Source of the DNA: Coix lacryma-jobi var. lacryma-jobi
Lineage: Eukaryota > Streptophyta > Magnoliopsida > Poales > Poaceae
Assembly: GCA_009763385.1 (NCBI GenBank)
Contig: CM019824.1
Coordinates: 144,653,705 to 144,717,704, forward strand
Direction: 5' to 3'
Length of the DNA stretch: 64,000 bases
Below the pieces are notes generated by a model. It did not search any database. It was not told the origin of the DNA and saw only the letters and a program-made list of their open reading frames with translations. Positions 1 to 12,040 of this stretch are shown here, one piece after another; position 1 is the stretch's first letter, and each line of letters begins with the position of its first letter. Made by a program: the position numbers and the translations under genes.

Positions 1-470
1 GGTGGTGGAGGTGGTGGATGGTGACGAAGGTTGTCTTGGTTCGGCTCCTCATTCCCCTCTCGCAGTGGGGGTATCTCATCATTCCAGCCTTCGGCTTCGG
101 CTTCTGCTGCGGCGAGGGATTCCTCCATACGACGAAGCTGCTCCCTGGTTTCGTCAGCCCTCTGTCTAATCGAGCGCAATCGGTTATGCCTCTCAAGCTG
201 TTCTAGGCGCCTCTTCTTCTCTTGCAGCTCAGCCTCGAGCCTTTCAAGGGCTTCGAGGCCCATCTCTTCTTCTTCTCCCTCTCCATCTCCCGAAGTGTGT
301 GGGTGCGGCTGCGTCGCCACTCGGACCTGGGGGCCCAGGGATTAGGGTTCCGGGGTGACGTTCTCTCCTCCCGAGGGTTGCACAATTTCTTCCATAGGAG
401 GGACAACCGTCGCTGTCTCTCTGGCTGATTGTTGGTCCCTCGCTGGGTGAGCTCTTCTGTTTCCTGCCAT
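1..470 (-). pseudogene. gypsy gag N-terminal fragment (element A)
   Basis: This is the start of a Ty3/gypsy gag reading frame, running from the ATG at 470-468 toward the window edge. The ATG lies just downstream of a primer binding site and LTR, which fixes the start. The frame is interrupted once, by TAA at 344-342 after 42 codons, and is then open to base 1. The open part encodes a charged Glu/Arg/Leu heptad-like stretch (for example LEALERLEAELQEKKRR) typical of a coiled coil, then a proline run at the edge. No zinc knuckle is visible because the rest lies outside the window. I infer a decayed or readthrough-dependent gag; the lineage is uncertain. Confidence 0.65.
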
Positions 471-480
471 GTCAAATTTT

Positions 481-505
481 GTTCGATCCCCACGGTCGGC
501 GCCAA
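481..505 (-). other. primer binding site of element A
   Basis: On the minus strand the LTR end is followed one base later by TTGGCGCCGACCGTGGGGAT. This resembles the complement of the 3' end of plant tRNA-Asp, the primer used by many gypsy elements. It orients element A leftward. Confidence 0.7.
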
Positions 506-506
506 C

Positions 507-1186
507 TGTTGGACGCACACTTGCCTAACCCCCGCACTTGTGCAGAGGGAACAGCGAAGGTGGCCAAGCGTCGGAAGTGAAAGTGGAAGCGAAGGTCTCG
601 GACTCAATCAATGCTGCGTGCACTAATCCAAAAAAGGTCCTGCTTTACACTGTTCACCCCTTGGTATTTATAGGGGATACCAAGGGGCACAGGCCAAATT
701 ACAAAAGGGTACAACAAAGATTCCCTTCCTTCACACAGGGAGGGAGGGCAAAAGGGTAAATACACGGTGGAGGCTGAAACCCTAGCCGGCTCTCCCCCTG
801 CGCGCCGCCATCAGACTCGGACCGCCTTCGGGAAATGGACAGTGAAGCGCAGACCTTCGCTTCTTGCTCGCCTTTGGTCCCACGACCTTCGCCGCTCGCC
901 AAGCCTTCGACTTCGTCCGTCTTTGGCCCGCGACCTTCGCTGCTCGCTCGGCCCATCGCCCCGCACAAAGCGATTCTGGGACCCGCCGAGGGTCGCCTGC
1001 CGTGCCTCGAGGCCTCAACCTGCAGGGAGTTGCAAAAGAAAATGTCGAAGGTCGGACTCATGTCCGAAGGTTAGGAGATTGATCCCAAAAGGTAAAGGGA
1101 CCTCGCGAGGACACAGAGGTCACGCGGAGGTTGCTTTTGGCACTACTTCAGGCGGCGTTGCTTGCCGAGGGTCCTTTTCCCCAACA
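507..1186 (-). mobile_element. 5' LTR of gypsy element A (680 bp)
   Basis: The LTR is bounded by inverted termini TGTTGG and CCAACA. The internal side carries a primer binding site and gag start at lower coordinates, so this is the 5' LTR of a minus-strand element. The outer side (1187 onward) drops directly into the integrase gene of element B. The 5 bases after the LTR are ACAAG, the expected target duplication, whose partner lies outside the window. A minus-strand TATA box sits at 672-665. Confidence 0.8.
665..672 (-). promoter_or_regulatory. TATA box in LTR A
   Basis: The minus strand reads CCCCTATAAATACC here, a good plant TATA box placed about 160 bases before the LTR end. It fits transcription toward the gag start. 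Confidence 0.6.
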
Positions 1187-2319
1187 ACAAGCTATATCGA
1201 CGCAGAGCTTCATCAGGAATCCTCCTCAAATGCATCTCACCAGAAGAAGGCAGGGAAATCTTAAATGAAGTTCACTCCGAGTGTTGCGGTAACCATGCAG
1301 CTTCAAGGACTCTAGTCAGAAAAATCTTTAGATCAGGGTACTATTGGCCCTCAGCCTTGAAAGACGCCGAAGACTTAGTCCGTCGCTGTCAATCATGCCA
1401 GTTCTTTGCCAAGCAGCAGCATGTACCTGCACATGAACTGATTTGTATTCCTCCATCATGGCCTTTCTCATGCTGGGGACTTGACATGATGGGCCCTCTT
1501 AAGCGTGCTCCAGGCGCGTTCGAATACATCTACGTCGCAATCGACAAATTCACAAACTGGATCGAGTACATGCCCTTGGTCAAGTTCAATGCATCTAAAT
1601 CAGTACAATTCATGCAGAGCATCTTTCACCGCTTTGGGATGCCGCACAGAATCATCACCGACCTCGGGTCCCCTTTCATGGCTACTGAATTCAAGTCATG
1701 GGCCAGCAACTGTGGAATCAAGATAGACTATGCATCAGTAGCTCACCCACAGTCCAACGGCCAAGTTGAACGAGCAAACGCCCTGATTCTTGCAGGGTTA
1801 AAACCAAGACTATTTGACCTCCTAAAAGATCACGGCGGATAGTGGGTCGAAGAACTGCCTAAAGTAGTCTGGGGGCTGCGGACACAATGAAGTCGGGCAA
1901 CATGCCAAACTCCTTTCTTCCTGGTATATGGCACTGAAGCGATCCTCCCAGCTGACTTAATCTGGAACGCCCCATGAATAGAGCAGTATAACGAAGGTGA
2001 GGCTGATGACACCAGGCGGCTAGAAGTAGACAGCCTCGAAGAAGCTCGATTAACCGCACTCTTTCAGTCAGCAAGGTACCTTCAAGGGATGAGGCACTAC
2101 TACGACAAGAACGTCCATCACCGCACTTTTCAAGTAGGCGACCTGGTCCTGAAGAAAATTCAGAATACTACAGGGCGCCACAAGCTTATGAGTCCATGAG
2201 AAGGACCTTACATTGTATCCAAAGTAACAAAACTCGGGTCATTTGAGCTAGTCACTGAAGATGGATCTCCACTGCCAAATTCATGGAATATTGAGCACTT
2301 GAAGAAATTCCATACTTAA
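1187..2319 (+). pseudogene. integrase end of element B pol polyprotein
   Basis: The translation contains a His/Cys zinc-binding region (HSECCGNH ... CQSCQ) followed by the integrase core with all three catalytic residues visible: D in GLDMMG, D in ITDLGS and E in NGQVERAN. The C-terminal part has the usual motifs (PFFLVYGTEA, HYYDKNV, GDLVLKK) and ends at TAA 2317-2319. The frame contains at least four stops, near 1840, 1888, 1976 and 2198, so it is a dead copy. The N-terminal protease, RT and RNase H are missing because element A was inserted at 1186. Integrase would join element DNA to the chromosome; this copy cannot. Confidence 0.88.
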
Positions 2320-2768
2320 GGACTACGCTACAATCCTGACCCAGGGCATTTGTATATATTAGTCGGATATTAATAAAGTTTGGAGTTCAACAGAAACAAG
2401 AACTTTACACATTATCCAGGCCTTTTTCTACATCTCATCACGACTAATCAGTCACATAAAAATCTCTGCAATAGCAGGGCTTACCACCGACTAATATTTA
2501 ATATTACTCGGACGGATCGGTTCAGCGGTAACCATATTTGAGTTACGAGCTTCGAGCTCAATACAACTCACAAGGTAGTACGGCTTAACACCCGGCTATC
2601 AGCCTATAGTGAATATGGTATCTGTCGTAGTAGATACTAGTTCCTATAAGGCATAACAAGGTGGAATAGTACCCACCCTGTTACATACTTACCGGACAAA
2701 GGTCCATCTACCTTCGCACCCAAGCTGCGACCATCAAGAGGATATGATCCACCCAGAAGGAACCACGG
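2320..2768 (+). other. non-coding spacer of element B after pol
   Basis: AT-rich sequence between the pol stop and the Sirevirus LTR insertion. I see no ORF and no LTR terminus; in Tat-type elements this stretch separates pol from the antisense gene. Confidence 0.5.
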
Positions 2769-2881
2769 TGAAAGGTCCTAGATTGATTTTGGTAATTGAG
2801 TGACAACTTAGGTGGACTAATATGTGTTTGAAGTGAATTACACAGGTGATTAGTCCATAGGTGATCATGTGTGAGCAACAT

Positions 2882-5305
2882 TGAAAGGACCTAAGGTGTC
2901 GCCTAGAGGGGGGTGAATAGGCTTTTCTGAAAATTTACAACTTATAATGCGGAAGCAATTAGTATGTGAGTTTCCAATTACTTGGAAACTCCCAATCGGA
3001 GTAAAACAACCCCTTAAGAGACAAACACAAAGTATATGACTTGTATTTAATACACCTAGAGGCTATCACCCTGCACCACAAAGATTAGCTCAAGGATTAA
3101 ACAATTTGGGCGCAGTCAGTAAATACCGGACATGTCCGGTATCAATACCAGACAAGTCCGGTATGCACGGGTTGTGCGGGACTGCTCCTTTTCTTCTCCA
3201 ATTTCTCACACAACCTGCAATCACTATGTATGATGTATATATAGAACTGATTGCTTGCAAAACAACTAGCACAACAAAGAATAACAAATAGCCGAAAGTA
3301 AAGCACAAAGGAATGACATGGTATTTGTTTCACCGAAGTTCGGCACCCCCTCGGGTCCTACTCTCCGTTGAGTCGGCTGCGAGCTACCACAAAGGTGGGC
3401 TCTAGAGGACACCACGGGTCACTCTAGTCGCGGTCTATTTCACCCGCAATGCTCCTTCCACTAGTTGATCTCTTTTGAGGAGAGATCGAACCTTCACAAA
3501 CTTTCCGAGGCACTCCACAAATCTCTTGGGTGCTCAACGGCGACGCCTAACCGTCTAGGACCGTAGAGTCCAAGAGTAACGAGTGCGCACAACAAGATCG
3601 ACGATTTGCACAAGTGCTCAAGAGGTGGCTTGCTCTCTAATTTTGAATCTCTCTCAACTCACAAATGGATTTGGCAATTAGAGGACAATCACTCACTAAG
3701 AGAGGGTTGGGAAGTGTTTTGAAAGGCTTAGAATGAGTGTGGGAACCAGTAGAATCAGCAGCCTCCAAAGGTGGAGGCTTGGGGGTATTTATAAGCCCAC
3801 ATTCGAAACTAGCCGTTTTCTAGCCGTTGGCTGAGTCAGCTCATACCGGACATGTCCGGTATGACTTTGCTACGAGAGAAACACACTGAACAGGCCAACT
3901 TTCAAACTTCCCGAATGAGCCCGGTAGTACCGACCATAAGGTCGGTAGTACCGCTAGTTACCAAAGGGTTTTCGCAACCACTCTGAGTTGGACCAATTTT
4001 GGCCTACCGGTAGTACCGCTATAACTTCGGTAGTACCGGTCGGTAGTACCGACCCAAGGGGCGGTAGTACCGCCCATAACAAAGATACTGTTAGCCACCA
4101 ATCCGCAAATACTGGACATGTCCGGTATGCATACCGGACATGTCCGGTATGACTTCACTGCGCGAGAAATATCCTTAACCAACCATCTTTTCAAACCCCT
4201 AAAAGGACCTCGGTAGTACCGACCACCAGGTCGGTAGTACCGACAGTTAAGAGGGGGTTTTGCAACCTCTCTGTGTTGGGCCAAATTATGCCTACCGGTA
4301 GTACCGCTATAACTCCGGTAGTACCTACCGGTAGTACCAACGCAAGGGTCGGTAGAACCGCCCATGCACAGGCTGCGAGACAGAACTCCGCAAATACCGG
4401 ACATGTCCGGTATGGACTCCCTTCACCAGGTTCATCAATAGGCCAGAAGGATGGCCGCACTGCTGTGGGCTCATACCGGACATGTCCGGTATGCATACCA
4501 GACAGACAGTGCAGCAAATAGCCGAAAGTTAGCTCTAGCTCTCTCATGTCTCACTTAGGTTGGTTTGAGCACTTATGAAGAAACATCTACTATATGTTGC
4601 ATCCCTCTTAATAGTATGGCTTTCCTATTTATTCAAGATAAATTGAAATACAAATTTTAAACCTCTTGAGTTGATCCCCATTTGAACCAAAGCCGCTTGA
4701 CTTCATTTTCCATAATGAGAGGAATGGTTGTCATGTTTAGAAGTAGATATTCCTCGAGCATAGCCATCTTGAACATGTGACTTGACTCCATGCAAGTGAT
4801 ATAATGAAGTTTCAAATGTGCCAAGTCACTCCAATCAATATTGTTGCTAGGAAAGTTGATTCTCCACTAGATGCGATCTTCAAGCTTGATTGATCCTTCG
4901 ACTAAATGCAAGTACTTTCTTCTTCACTCTAGCTAGGTTCTTCAGCCGCCAAGCCGTCGCTTGCCCTTCACCCTTGCTTAGTGCCTCAAAGACTCTTTCC
5001 TTGTTGTCTTCACCATTTCAAGCCATTCAACCATGCTTCATTTTGAATCCTTTCTTAGCAATCATAAATGAACTATGATTATCCCACAATACGATAATCC
5101 TTTATATCAATATCATTCTCATTGTTGTTTTGTGCTTGTGACATGATCTTCACACAACAATCCATCATTTTGGCTTTGCATTACATTTCAAGTACATAGC
5201 GAGATAATCATTTCCCTGTGTCACACTTAGCAAACATATTAGATCTTTAATCAACATTGTCATCAAATCATCCAAAATCACACTTAAGTGCAACATGCAC
5301 TTTCA
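2882..5305 (-). repeat. 3' LTR of element C (2424 bp)
   Basis: On the minus strand it starts TGAAAGTGCATG at 5305 and ends TCCTTTCA at 2882. It holds many copies of the perfect palindrome ATACCGGACATGTCCGGTAT and of CGGTAGTACCG upstream of a minus-strand TATA box at 3793-3786. It differs from the 5' LTR by substitutions and by the number of palindrome units. Confidence 0.88.
3786..3793 (-). promoter_or_regulatory. TATA box in 3' LTR of element C
   Basis: The minus strand reads GGGCTTATAAATACCCCC. The same box is present in the 5' LTR at 17361-17368. Confidence 0.6.
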
Positions 5306-5321
5306 AACTCCCCCTTTTTGG
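5306..5321 (-). other. polypurine tract of element C
   Basis: The minus strand reads AAAAAGGGGGAGTT immediately before the 3' LTR, the plus-strand primer of the element. Confidence 0.8.
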
Positions 5322-5974
5322 TGATTGATGACAACCTTGATTAAATTTTACCAAAGGATAAACAATTAAGCTTATGGGTTCAATGATTTATGAAGAGCTC
5401 CCCCTTAATATGTGCAATGTGAATTGAATTCATAAAGGACCTCAAAATGTCAATTTGCACATACTAAGGTGAGTTGGAAACTCCCCCTAAATCATTGCAT
5501 CCAAGAAATGCAAGTGTGTGAGCAATATAGATCATGATGCATATGACAAGATATATCACACAAGTCAATAAATGAAAAACAATACACCAAGACATATGCA
5601 ACACACTAGTAAGTAAACATGTTATGAAGAATAAATTACTACTCATATCACACACAAAGCACTCACACAAAGATTTCTCAAGTCCACAACCACTAAGATA
5701 GATTATATTACAAGATAAGGATCATGTCTCATCACAAAGATGTCTCTGCCACCAGATACACAAAAGAACTCATACATAGCTCATGATATTACAATAAAGC
5801 TCATACTCTGATAACTAAACCACCTGCATTACAAAACTCCAGATACAAGATACATAACTGATAATCATGAAGTCTGGAAACTCTAATCAACTATCTCTCC
5901 CCCTTTGTCATCTATCTCCAAAAAGGTAAACGTGAAGCTCACAGATGACACAAAGAGGGCTGCAGGTGAAGCTG
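5322..5974 (-). other. 3' non-coding region of element C with extra PPT-like tracts
   Basis: No ORF is seen. Purine-rich PPT-like tracts (seen as CTCCCCCTT or CTCCCCCTAA on the plus strand) recur near 5400, 5481 and 5898. Multiple polypurine tracts are a recognised Sirevirus hallmark. Confidence 0.55.
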
Positions 5975-7739
5975 TCACTCGTCGTCATCCCCAGGCTGCC
6001 GAGAGCTCTGTCCTGGGTCAGGGTAGCCGTAGGTACCACCAAGGAAGTTGTCCCACACGTCTGAACCAAACTCCTCAGCTGAGCTAGGACGAAGTAGGGG
6101 GTCTGTGGAGAACTTGGGAGCTGAAGGAAGAGTGTCATGGGGTTGCTGCTCTGCCTCTACTCCCTGCCTCTGCTGCTCTGTCTCTGCTCCCTGTCTCTGA
6201 TGCACTGAAAGCTCATCAAACTCCCTCTCATACCTCTGCTGCTGCTGCTCAAACGTCTCAGGCTGCTCAGTCTCATCATCTGACGGTGGGGACCTCGGGG
6301 GCTGAAACCTATAGTGCTCGTGAAGCATCTTCAGCGTCCTCGAGTCCTCTCTCCTAGCCTGCCTCTCACGGTGCTGCTGAGCCTTGATCACATTGACATC
6401 CTTGCACACGCCGAGAATACTGCTAAGAACCTTGCGCAAGAGAGAGCGCTGCCTGCCACGTCCCTGAGAGGTGGAGTGTGAACGAGTGTGTGGCTGTGGC
6501 GAGCCTGCTCCAGCTGCTCCTCCCGCTGCTCCTGCAACTGGGTCCTCTGGCTGTGGCTCTGCTGCTGCTGGAACTGCCCCTGGAGCCGGAGGCGGTATAG
6601 GTGACTCAGGAAGATCTGCCTGGAACCTCAAAGGCCTGTGTGAGTGGTCATAGGTGAAAGTGGCACCAATCTGCTGCTCAATCATATGCTGAATGTATGG
6701 TGCAAATCCACATCCCTTGAGTGGCCTCTCACCCACTCTCTTGATCTCATACCAGATAAAATCAAAGATACTGAAAGGTTGTGCTCCTGGTGCTAACCTG
6801 TGCAGGAGGTTCCTCGTGTAATCTGCAAGTGTCCCTCTGTCTCCTGACTTGCAATCAATAGTGGCCCTGAGCATCCTGTTGAGATAACCATAGGTAGGGT
6901 GAATGCCTCTCACCTTCCCTACAACTGCCCCAGCAGGTAGAGGTGGTGGGTACATGTACCCAAGCTGCTCTGGAGGAAGCACAACCTCATCATGAATACA
7001 AACTCTGAAGATCCTCCTCGTCAAAGCCAAGATACCCTGTAAACTCCCTGTAAGACACAGAGTACCAGACACCCTCAGTCATCCAGTTCATGCGCTTCTC
7101 ATCAATCTCGTCAGACTCCTCAACATATAGGGTGGCATAGAACTGGGCTATCACCTCATCACACCAATCATGCTGAAACTCCAGAATACGGTAGAGGCCT
7201 GTCTGCTGGCAAATAGCAATAGCATGCTCAACTGAAGGACGGTGATGATCTCTAGCATGCTGCCAATCAACGTACTGAGCTCTAATGATCACAGGGTTTC
7301 TAGTCAGAAGCACCTTCTCATAATAGTCAATGTGAAACAAGGTGTGAAACCTGTAGTCATAGATGTTCCTCTCCTGTCCCCTGGGGTCTCTCCTCCGCTC
7401 TCTCCTGGCCTTCTGTGTACCACCGGACTCCCGATAGTCCACACGAGCCACCCAAGCAGGAATCAGGGCGGCAGGGCGTATCGCAAGAGCCCCAAAGTGC
7501 AAACCCTCCTGCTGCTGCTGAGGTGCATCTTCTTCCTCTTCCTCTTCCTCTTCTTCTTCTTCCTCTCCTTCTTCTTCTTCTTCTTCAATCTCTTCTTCCA
7601 CTTCTTCCTCTTCCTCTTCTTCCTCTATGTCATCATGAGCTGCAAACTGATAAGGAGCTCTAGAAGCACCTCCCCTCGGAGGTCTAGTGGAGCCACGACC
7701 ACTACCACTCCCACTGCCACTGCTGCCTCCAACTGACAA
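5975..7739 (-). pseudogene. element C protein resembling the putative plant transposon protein family, one frameshift
   Basis: Two overlapping minus-strand frames, 7739-6990 and 7072-5975, together describe one protein of roughly 590 residues broken by a single frameshift near 7003-7012. Order of parts: a Gly/Ser/Arg-rich N terminus, a long Glu tract, a globular region with IYDYRFHTLFHIDYYEK and GVWYSVSYREFTGYLGFDEE, then YPPPLPAGAVVGKVRGIHP and FSIFDFIWYEIKRVGERPL, a Pro/Ala-rich linker and a Gln/Glu-rich C terminus. The layout resembles the plant retroelement-associated 'putative plant transposon protein' group; this is from memory of the family and was not searched. No catalytic motif is visible, and its role is unknown. 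Confidence 0.55.
7530..7626 (-). repeat. TTC/TCC microsatellite encoding a poly-Glu tract
   Basis: About 100 bases of mixed TTC and TCC triplets, which on the minus strand encode nearly uninterrupted glutamate in the element C protein. It is in frame and likely length-variable. Confidence 0.9.
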
Positions 7740-10530
7740 GCCGGGGTGAGAATCTTGCCTCCTCTTCTTCTGCCTTTCCCTTGCTGGATCATGTCTCGTC
7801 TTGGTTCATGGTTCAACTCTGTCACTCATAGCTGCTGCCCTGTGACCAAACAATCCACAAAGATGTCTCAGAAGCATATTCATAGGATTTGTCAAAAGTA
7901 GTTGAATTAATAGAGATACGATTAAATGCCTCATGGATTGCAAGCACCTAGATCAAAACCGATCACTAGGTTTACAACACAATTATAGACATATAATAAT
8001 ACCCCTATCATCAACTATAGAGAGCCTGAATCGAGAAAAACAGAAAGATTTCTGTTCTGCTGGGAAAAACCGGACATGACGTTCACAGCATCCCTCACCT
8101 AGGGTTTCTCGATTCATCCCCAATACAAATCCAATCCATCTCAAACTTAATACATTGCTTCTAGACCATGAATCCAACATCTTGACCGAAGGAATTTGTG
8201 AATGATATAGTGATGGATAGATCGGACAAGTCCGGGATTTGAAATACCTTGAGATGAGAGGAAACGAGGGAAAACTTCAAATTCAACACCGGGCACTTGC
8301 TTTTGATGGAATCCTTCTCCAACTCCTTCTCCAAAACCTTCTCCCTCTCTTACTTTTCAAGGTGGGGTTCCTAGGTCTCCATTTGAGGAGGAAGACACCT
8401 TGCTTGGTCGGTTGGGAGAGAATAGAAGTGAGGGAGAGAGAGAGCCCGAAGGGGTACGCTGCCCTTATGTCCCCCGCCCATACCGGACATGGCAGGTTTT
8501 GTCCAGAAGCTTCTCTGCTCATACCGGACATGTCCGATATTATACCAGACAAGTCCGATATCAGCAGACTATGTCCAACAGCTCCAGATTAGCTTCTCTT
8601 TCTTCCAAAACCCCTTCCTTTCCTCGAACATACATTCCATTATATTTTATTTTCTTCCTTCCACATGATTTCACAAAGAGTACTTGTGTCCAAATCTCAA
8701 GTTTTCTTTTCTCTAAGATAATCCATGATTTTCAAGTCACTTAAGATTAGAGAGAAACCTTATGTCCATGATTCAATTTGACTAGAGGATTATCAAAGAA
8801 TATAATTTACTTTAGAGATATAGGACTTGAGAGAGAGAGCCATGCCACTTGCAATTAGTCAATAAAACAATCAAGTAGAACAATAATTACAAGTGACATG
8901 GGTAGGTCACAAAGACCAAGGGTCAAATATTTTCACAAAGCACACTTGCTACTCATGCTAGTAAGGAATTTGAAAAATATCTATCCTATCACACACAAGT
9001 GCACACGCTAGCATATTATGGGCCTATTATGCACTTTCAATGCACATATTAAAAACATACCTTTGCCTTGTGCCCACAAGTTCCACCTAGCATAATCATG
9101 ACATGGTGATGATTTTGTTGACCTTTCTTGTCAAATAGTCATGTCCTCACCGAGAAGTCAATTTGATCAAGATGAACTACAACATATGCTAGATAAACCT
9201 TATCAGCTCATAAAAGGCACAAAGTTGAAATTGAGCTCCCCCTCAATTGGTGCTTCAAGTATTTGAATTCCTTTCCAAGCACTTTCATTCCATTAAGAAT
9301 GTGAGAGTCAAAGTTCAACTTCGGCCAACACAAAGTAATTTTCCATATATGATAAGAGAGTAAATTCTAAGCACAAATCACTTGAGACACAACGACATGT
9401 GAGATCTAAGTTAAGACAATAAGCATAACACAAGTAGAATTAAGCTCAAATCTCATGTATGCAAGGATAGGTAGCAAGTTTAGGCACTCTATGTCATGGT
9501 GAAGATGAAGCAAAAGATAAGATAAACATAGATTACCAACGGGTCAACCACATAAGCAAGTATGATGAAAATAGGTTGATAGGTTGAGTTAGAATTTCAA
9601 ATTGTCTTGCTCAACCACCCCGAAAGCACATTCTAGCATTATGAATCCTATATGCACTTATATAGCATGTATGTAAATACATACCTTGGCCTTGAGCTCA
9701 CATATGTTCCACTAAGAGTAACCATGGCATAATCATCTTCGTGTTGACTTGACTTGTCAAGTGATCATGCCTTTGTTAAAGTGATCTACTCTTTCTATTC
9801 AAGGAACTATCACATCACTTAGACGAAATTGTTAGATTACAGTGGTTCAAGGTCGAAACTAAGCTTCCCTTGCTAAGTGCTCAAGTCATTTTGGATTACT
9901 TGTGAGAGCACTTTACTTTTCCTTTTAAGAATATGGGAATGCTTTTCTACCTTGACCTAGACACATAACTTTGCTAAGAATTGAATTAAGTTTAAGCAAA
10001 GCTTACAAACACACAATTATTGATCAATTGCGCAGGTCTTTTGTTAGAGCATAGGACTAGTTCACTAGGATTTAGAAATCCTTCTGAAATCAGGACGCTG
10101 TGCTTTTCCTGGCCATACCAGACATGTCCGGTAGGCATACCGGACAAGTCTGGTATGAAAAGACTTTGTCCAAACCTTCGAACTGAGTCACTGGTTCTGT
10201 CAGAGTAAATATCCCATAGATACCGGACAAGTCCGGTATTTGCAAATCAGAACCAGTAAACAGCCACTTCTGAGATTTCCTTTTGGCTCTAGTTTATTTC
10301 ACTTCCCTGCACTTCATCAAAGATAATGCTCTGCTAGAGAGCCATTAAGAGCATCGAATGGCAAATGTCATAAGGTTAAATTAAATTCATTTGATTACTA
10401 AGTTTTAGGCACTTATCAACAATGGTGGAGATGAGTAAAAATGAAATCAATCATCACACAGTCTTCGGTCAACCATATAGGGTAATATTGACAACATAGG
10501 TTGATAGTTTGAGTTGAGATGTCATTTTGC
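7740..10530 (-). other. long untranslated internal region of element C with diverged tandem repeats
   Basis: There is no supportable ORF. Segments around 9041-9600 and 9666-10523 are diverged copies of each other (compare the CATACCTTTGCCTTG and CATACCTTGGCCTTG starts, and AGGTTGATAGGTTGAGTT against AGGTTGATAGTTTGAGTT at the ends). The second copy carries an additional block with palindromes at 10110-10240. Palindromes of the LTR type also occur at 8480-8570. Confidence 0.55.
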
Positions 10531-10868
10531 TGTGGCAGAACCTCCTGAATTAAGTGGCCCACCTGCACCCATCATTATCTTAAAGACTTCTGATTGGCGT
10601 GCATGCGTTCCAAATGATCCAAGAGATCTGTCGGGTGTCCTCAGGAGACCCGAATCATCCACGTTTATGTTTTCCAGGATAATCCCTTATCAAGCATCAC
10701 AGTATTACAACAGTTTTATAGATAAGATAAATCAGAGTAAAGCGGAAAGATTAATATACATATATTGAAACTTATACTTAAAAGTTTACATTACCAAAAT
10801 ACTTATTACAAAACTTGTTCGGAACTTAATATTACATATTCCACACAAAAGCTTTTACTTGCCCAAGG

Positions 10869-12040
10869 TCACGCATTAGAATCATCATCACTTTCTTCTA
10901 CTATAGTGAAGTAGCACTGTCCATCAAAAGGTGGATCCATGTACTCACCTGCAACAAGGGTTAACAAACCCTGAGTACAAAAGTACTCAACAAGACTTAA
11001 CCGACTAGAAAAGAGGAGAAGACTCAGGTATGAAGGTTATAGGGATACAAGGTAAGGCTTTAGCAAAGTCAAAGCATTTTGTTTGCACAAATGCTTACTA
11101 AAAGTAATTCCTATTTTCAAGTTTTAACTCAAGTGTGAACTAACCAAAGATTCTCAAACCTTCACATTCTCAAATTTCTAATTTCAAAACCATCCCATTC
11201 TTTACTACGGTGCGGAGCAATGGATTGAGGTTCCATATCCGAGAAAACACGGCGATTCGAATCGATTACACCCAGCTGGGGATTCAGTACCACACGATAT
11301 ATGTAGAACTTAATCTTGCATATATCAACCCTATCTATAGATCCTCCCATACAAGAACGGGTCCGCGCCACCCGAGAGTACAGTACACCTCCAGTCCGGG
11401 ACTTTAACCCACGAGGGTACACGCTACTCCCGCCATCTCTCCACTCCCAGTGCGCGGTTAGCCATTCTCAGGTATCGGAATAGCTATAGACGAGGCTTAC
11501 GTCCGCATGTGGGCTGTACTCAAAGGTCTCAATCACAGTGGTCCAACAACGATAAGGTCCTAAGTTGAGTAACCTTACAACAAGACTCCACTCTTGATGT
11601 AAGTTACTATCATTATCATGTTGTCTCAAGATTCATGATTCCCTTAACAAAGCAACCATTTTGAAAACACCTACTTTAAGAAGTAGCAAAGCATGGCTAA
11701 GCATACTAAGTATTTTTATAAAACGATAAGTATCAAAACATTTATTGGGAGTGTGAGAAAGCAAGGCTGAGCCTATCTTCCTTTGCATAAAACAAAAAAA
11801 ATCAAGGACTGAGATATCGATAACAAGGTTGATCACGCATCAACAGGTTTAAAGCATTTATTTGATAAACATCTAATGCATCAAGTTATCAAAAGTAAAT
11901 GTAATAGTAAATCCAAGGGATTGGTTAAATGCACCGGGGCTTGCCTTGAGAGTCAGCGAAGTCCGGCAACTCAGAAGGGATAGGAAGATTCACACACTCA
12001 GAAGGAATCCACTGAGAAACAGGCTCTTCCGAAACGGAAT
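10869..12040 (-). CDS. LTR-borne two-exon acidic small ORF (Tekay LTR copy 1)
   Basis: Exon-like block 12040-11945 follows an ACGTGTAG acceptor-like site and reads into a CTCAAG|GCAAGC junction. After a 996-base gap, TTGTTGCAG at 10949 is followed by block 10948-10869, which ends in TGA. Joining them in phase 1 keeps one open frame; the first part contains PVSQWIPSECVNLPIPSELP and the second starts GEYMDPPFDG and ends VEESDDDSNA. The same layout, phase and GC-type donor occur in the other two Tekay LTRs here. A start codon is not resolved. Function unknown; splicing is inferred. Confidence 0.4.

Noticed and set aside
203..607. 134-codon minus ORF at the LTR A border
   Set aside because: It begins in the LTR and reads through the primer binding site in a different frame from gag.
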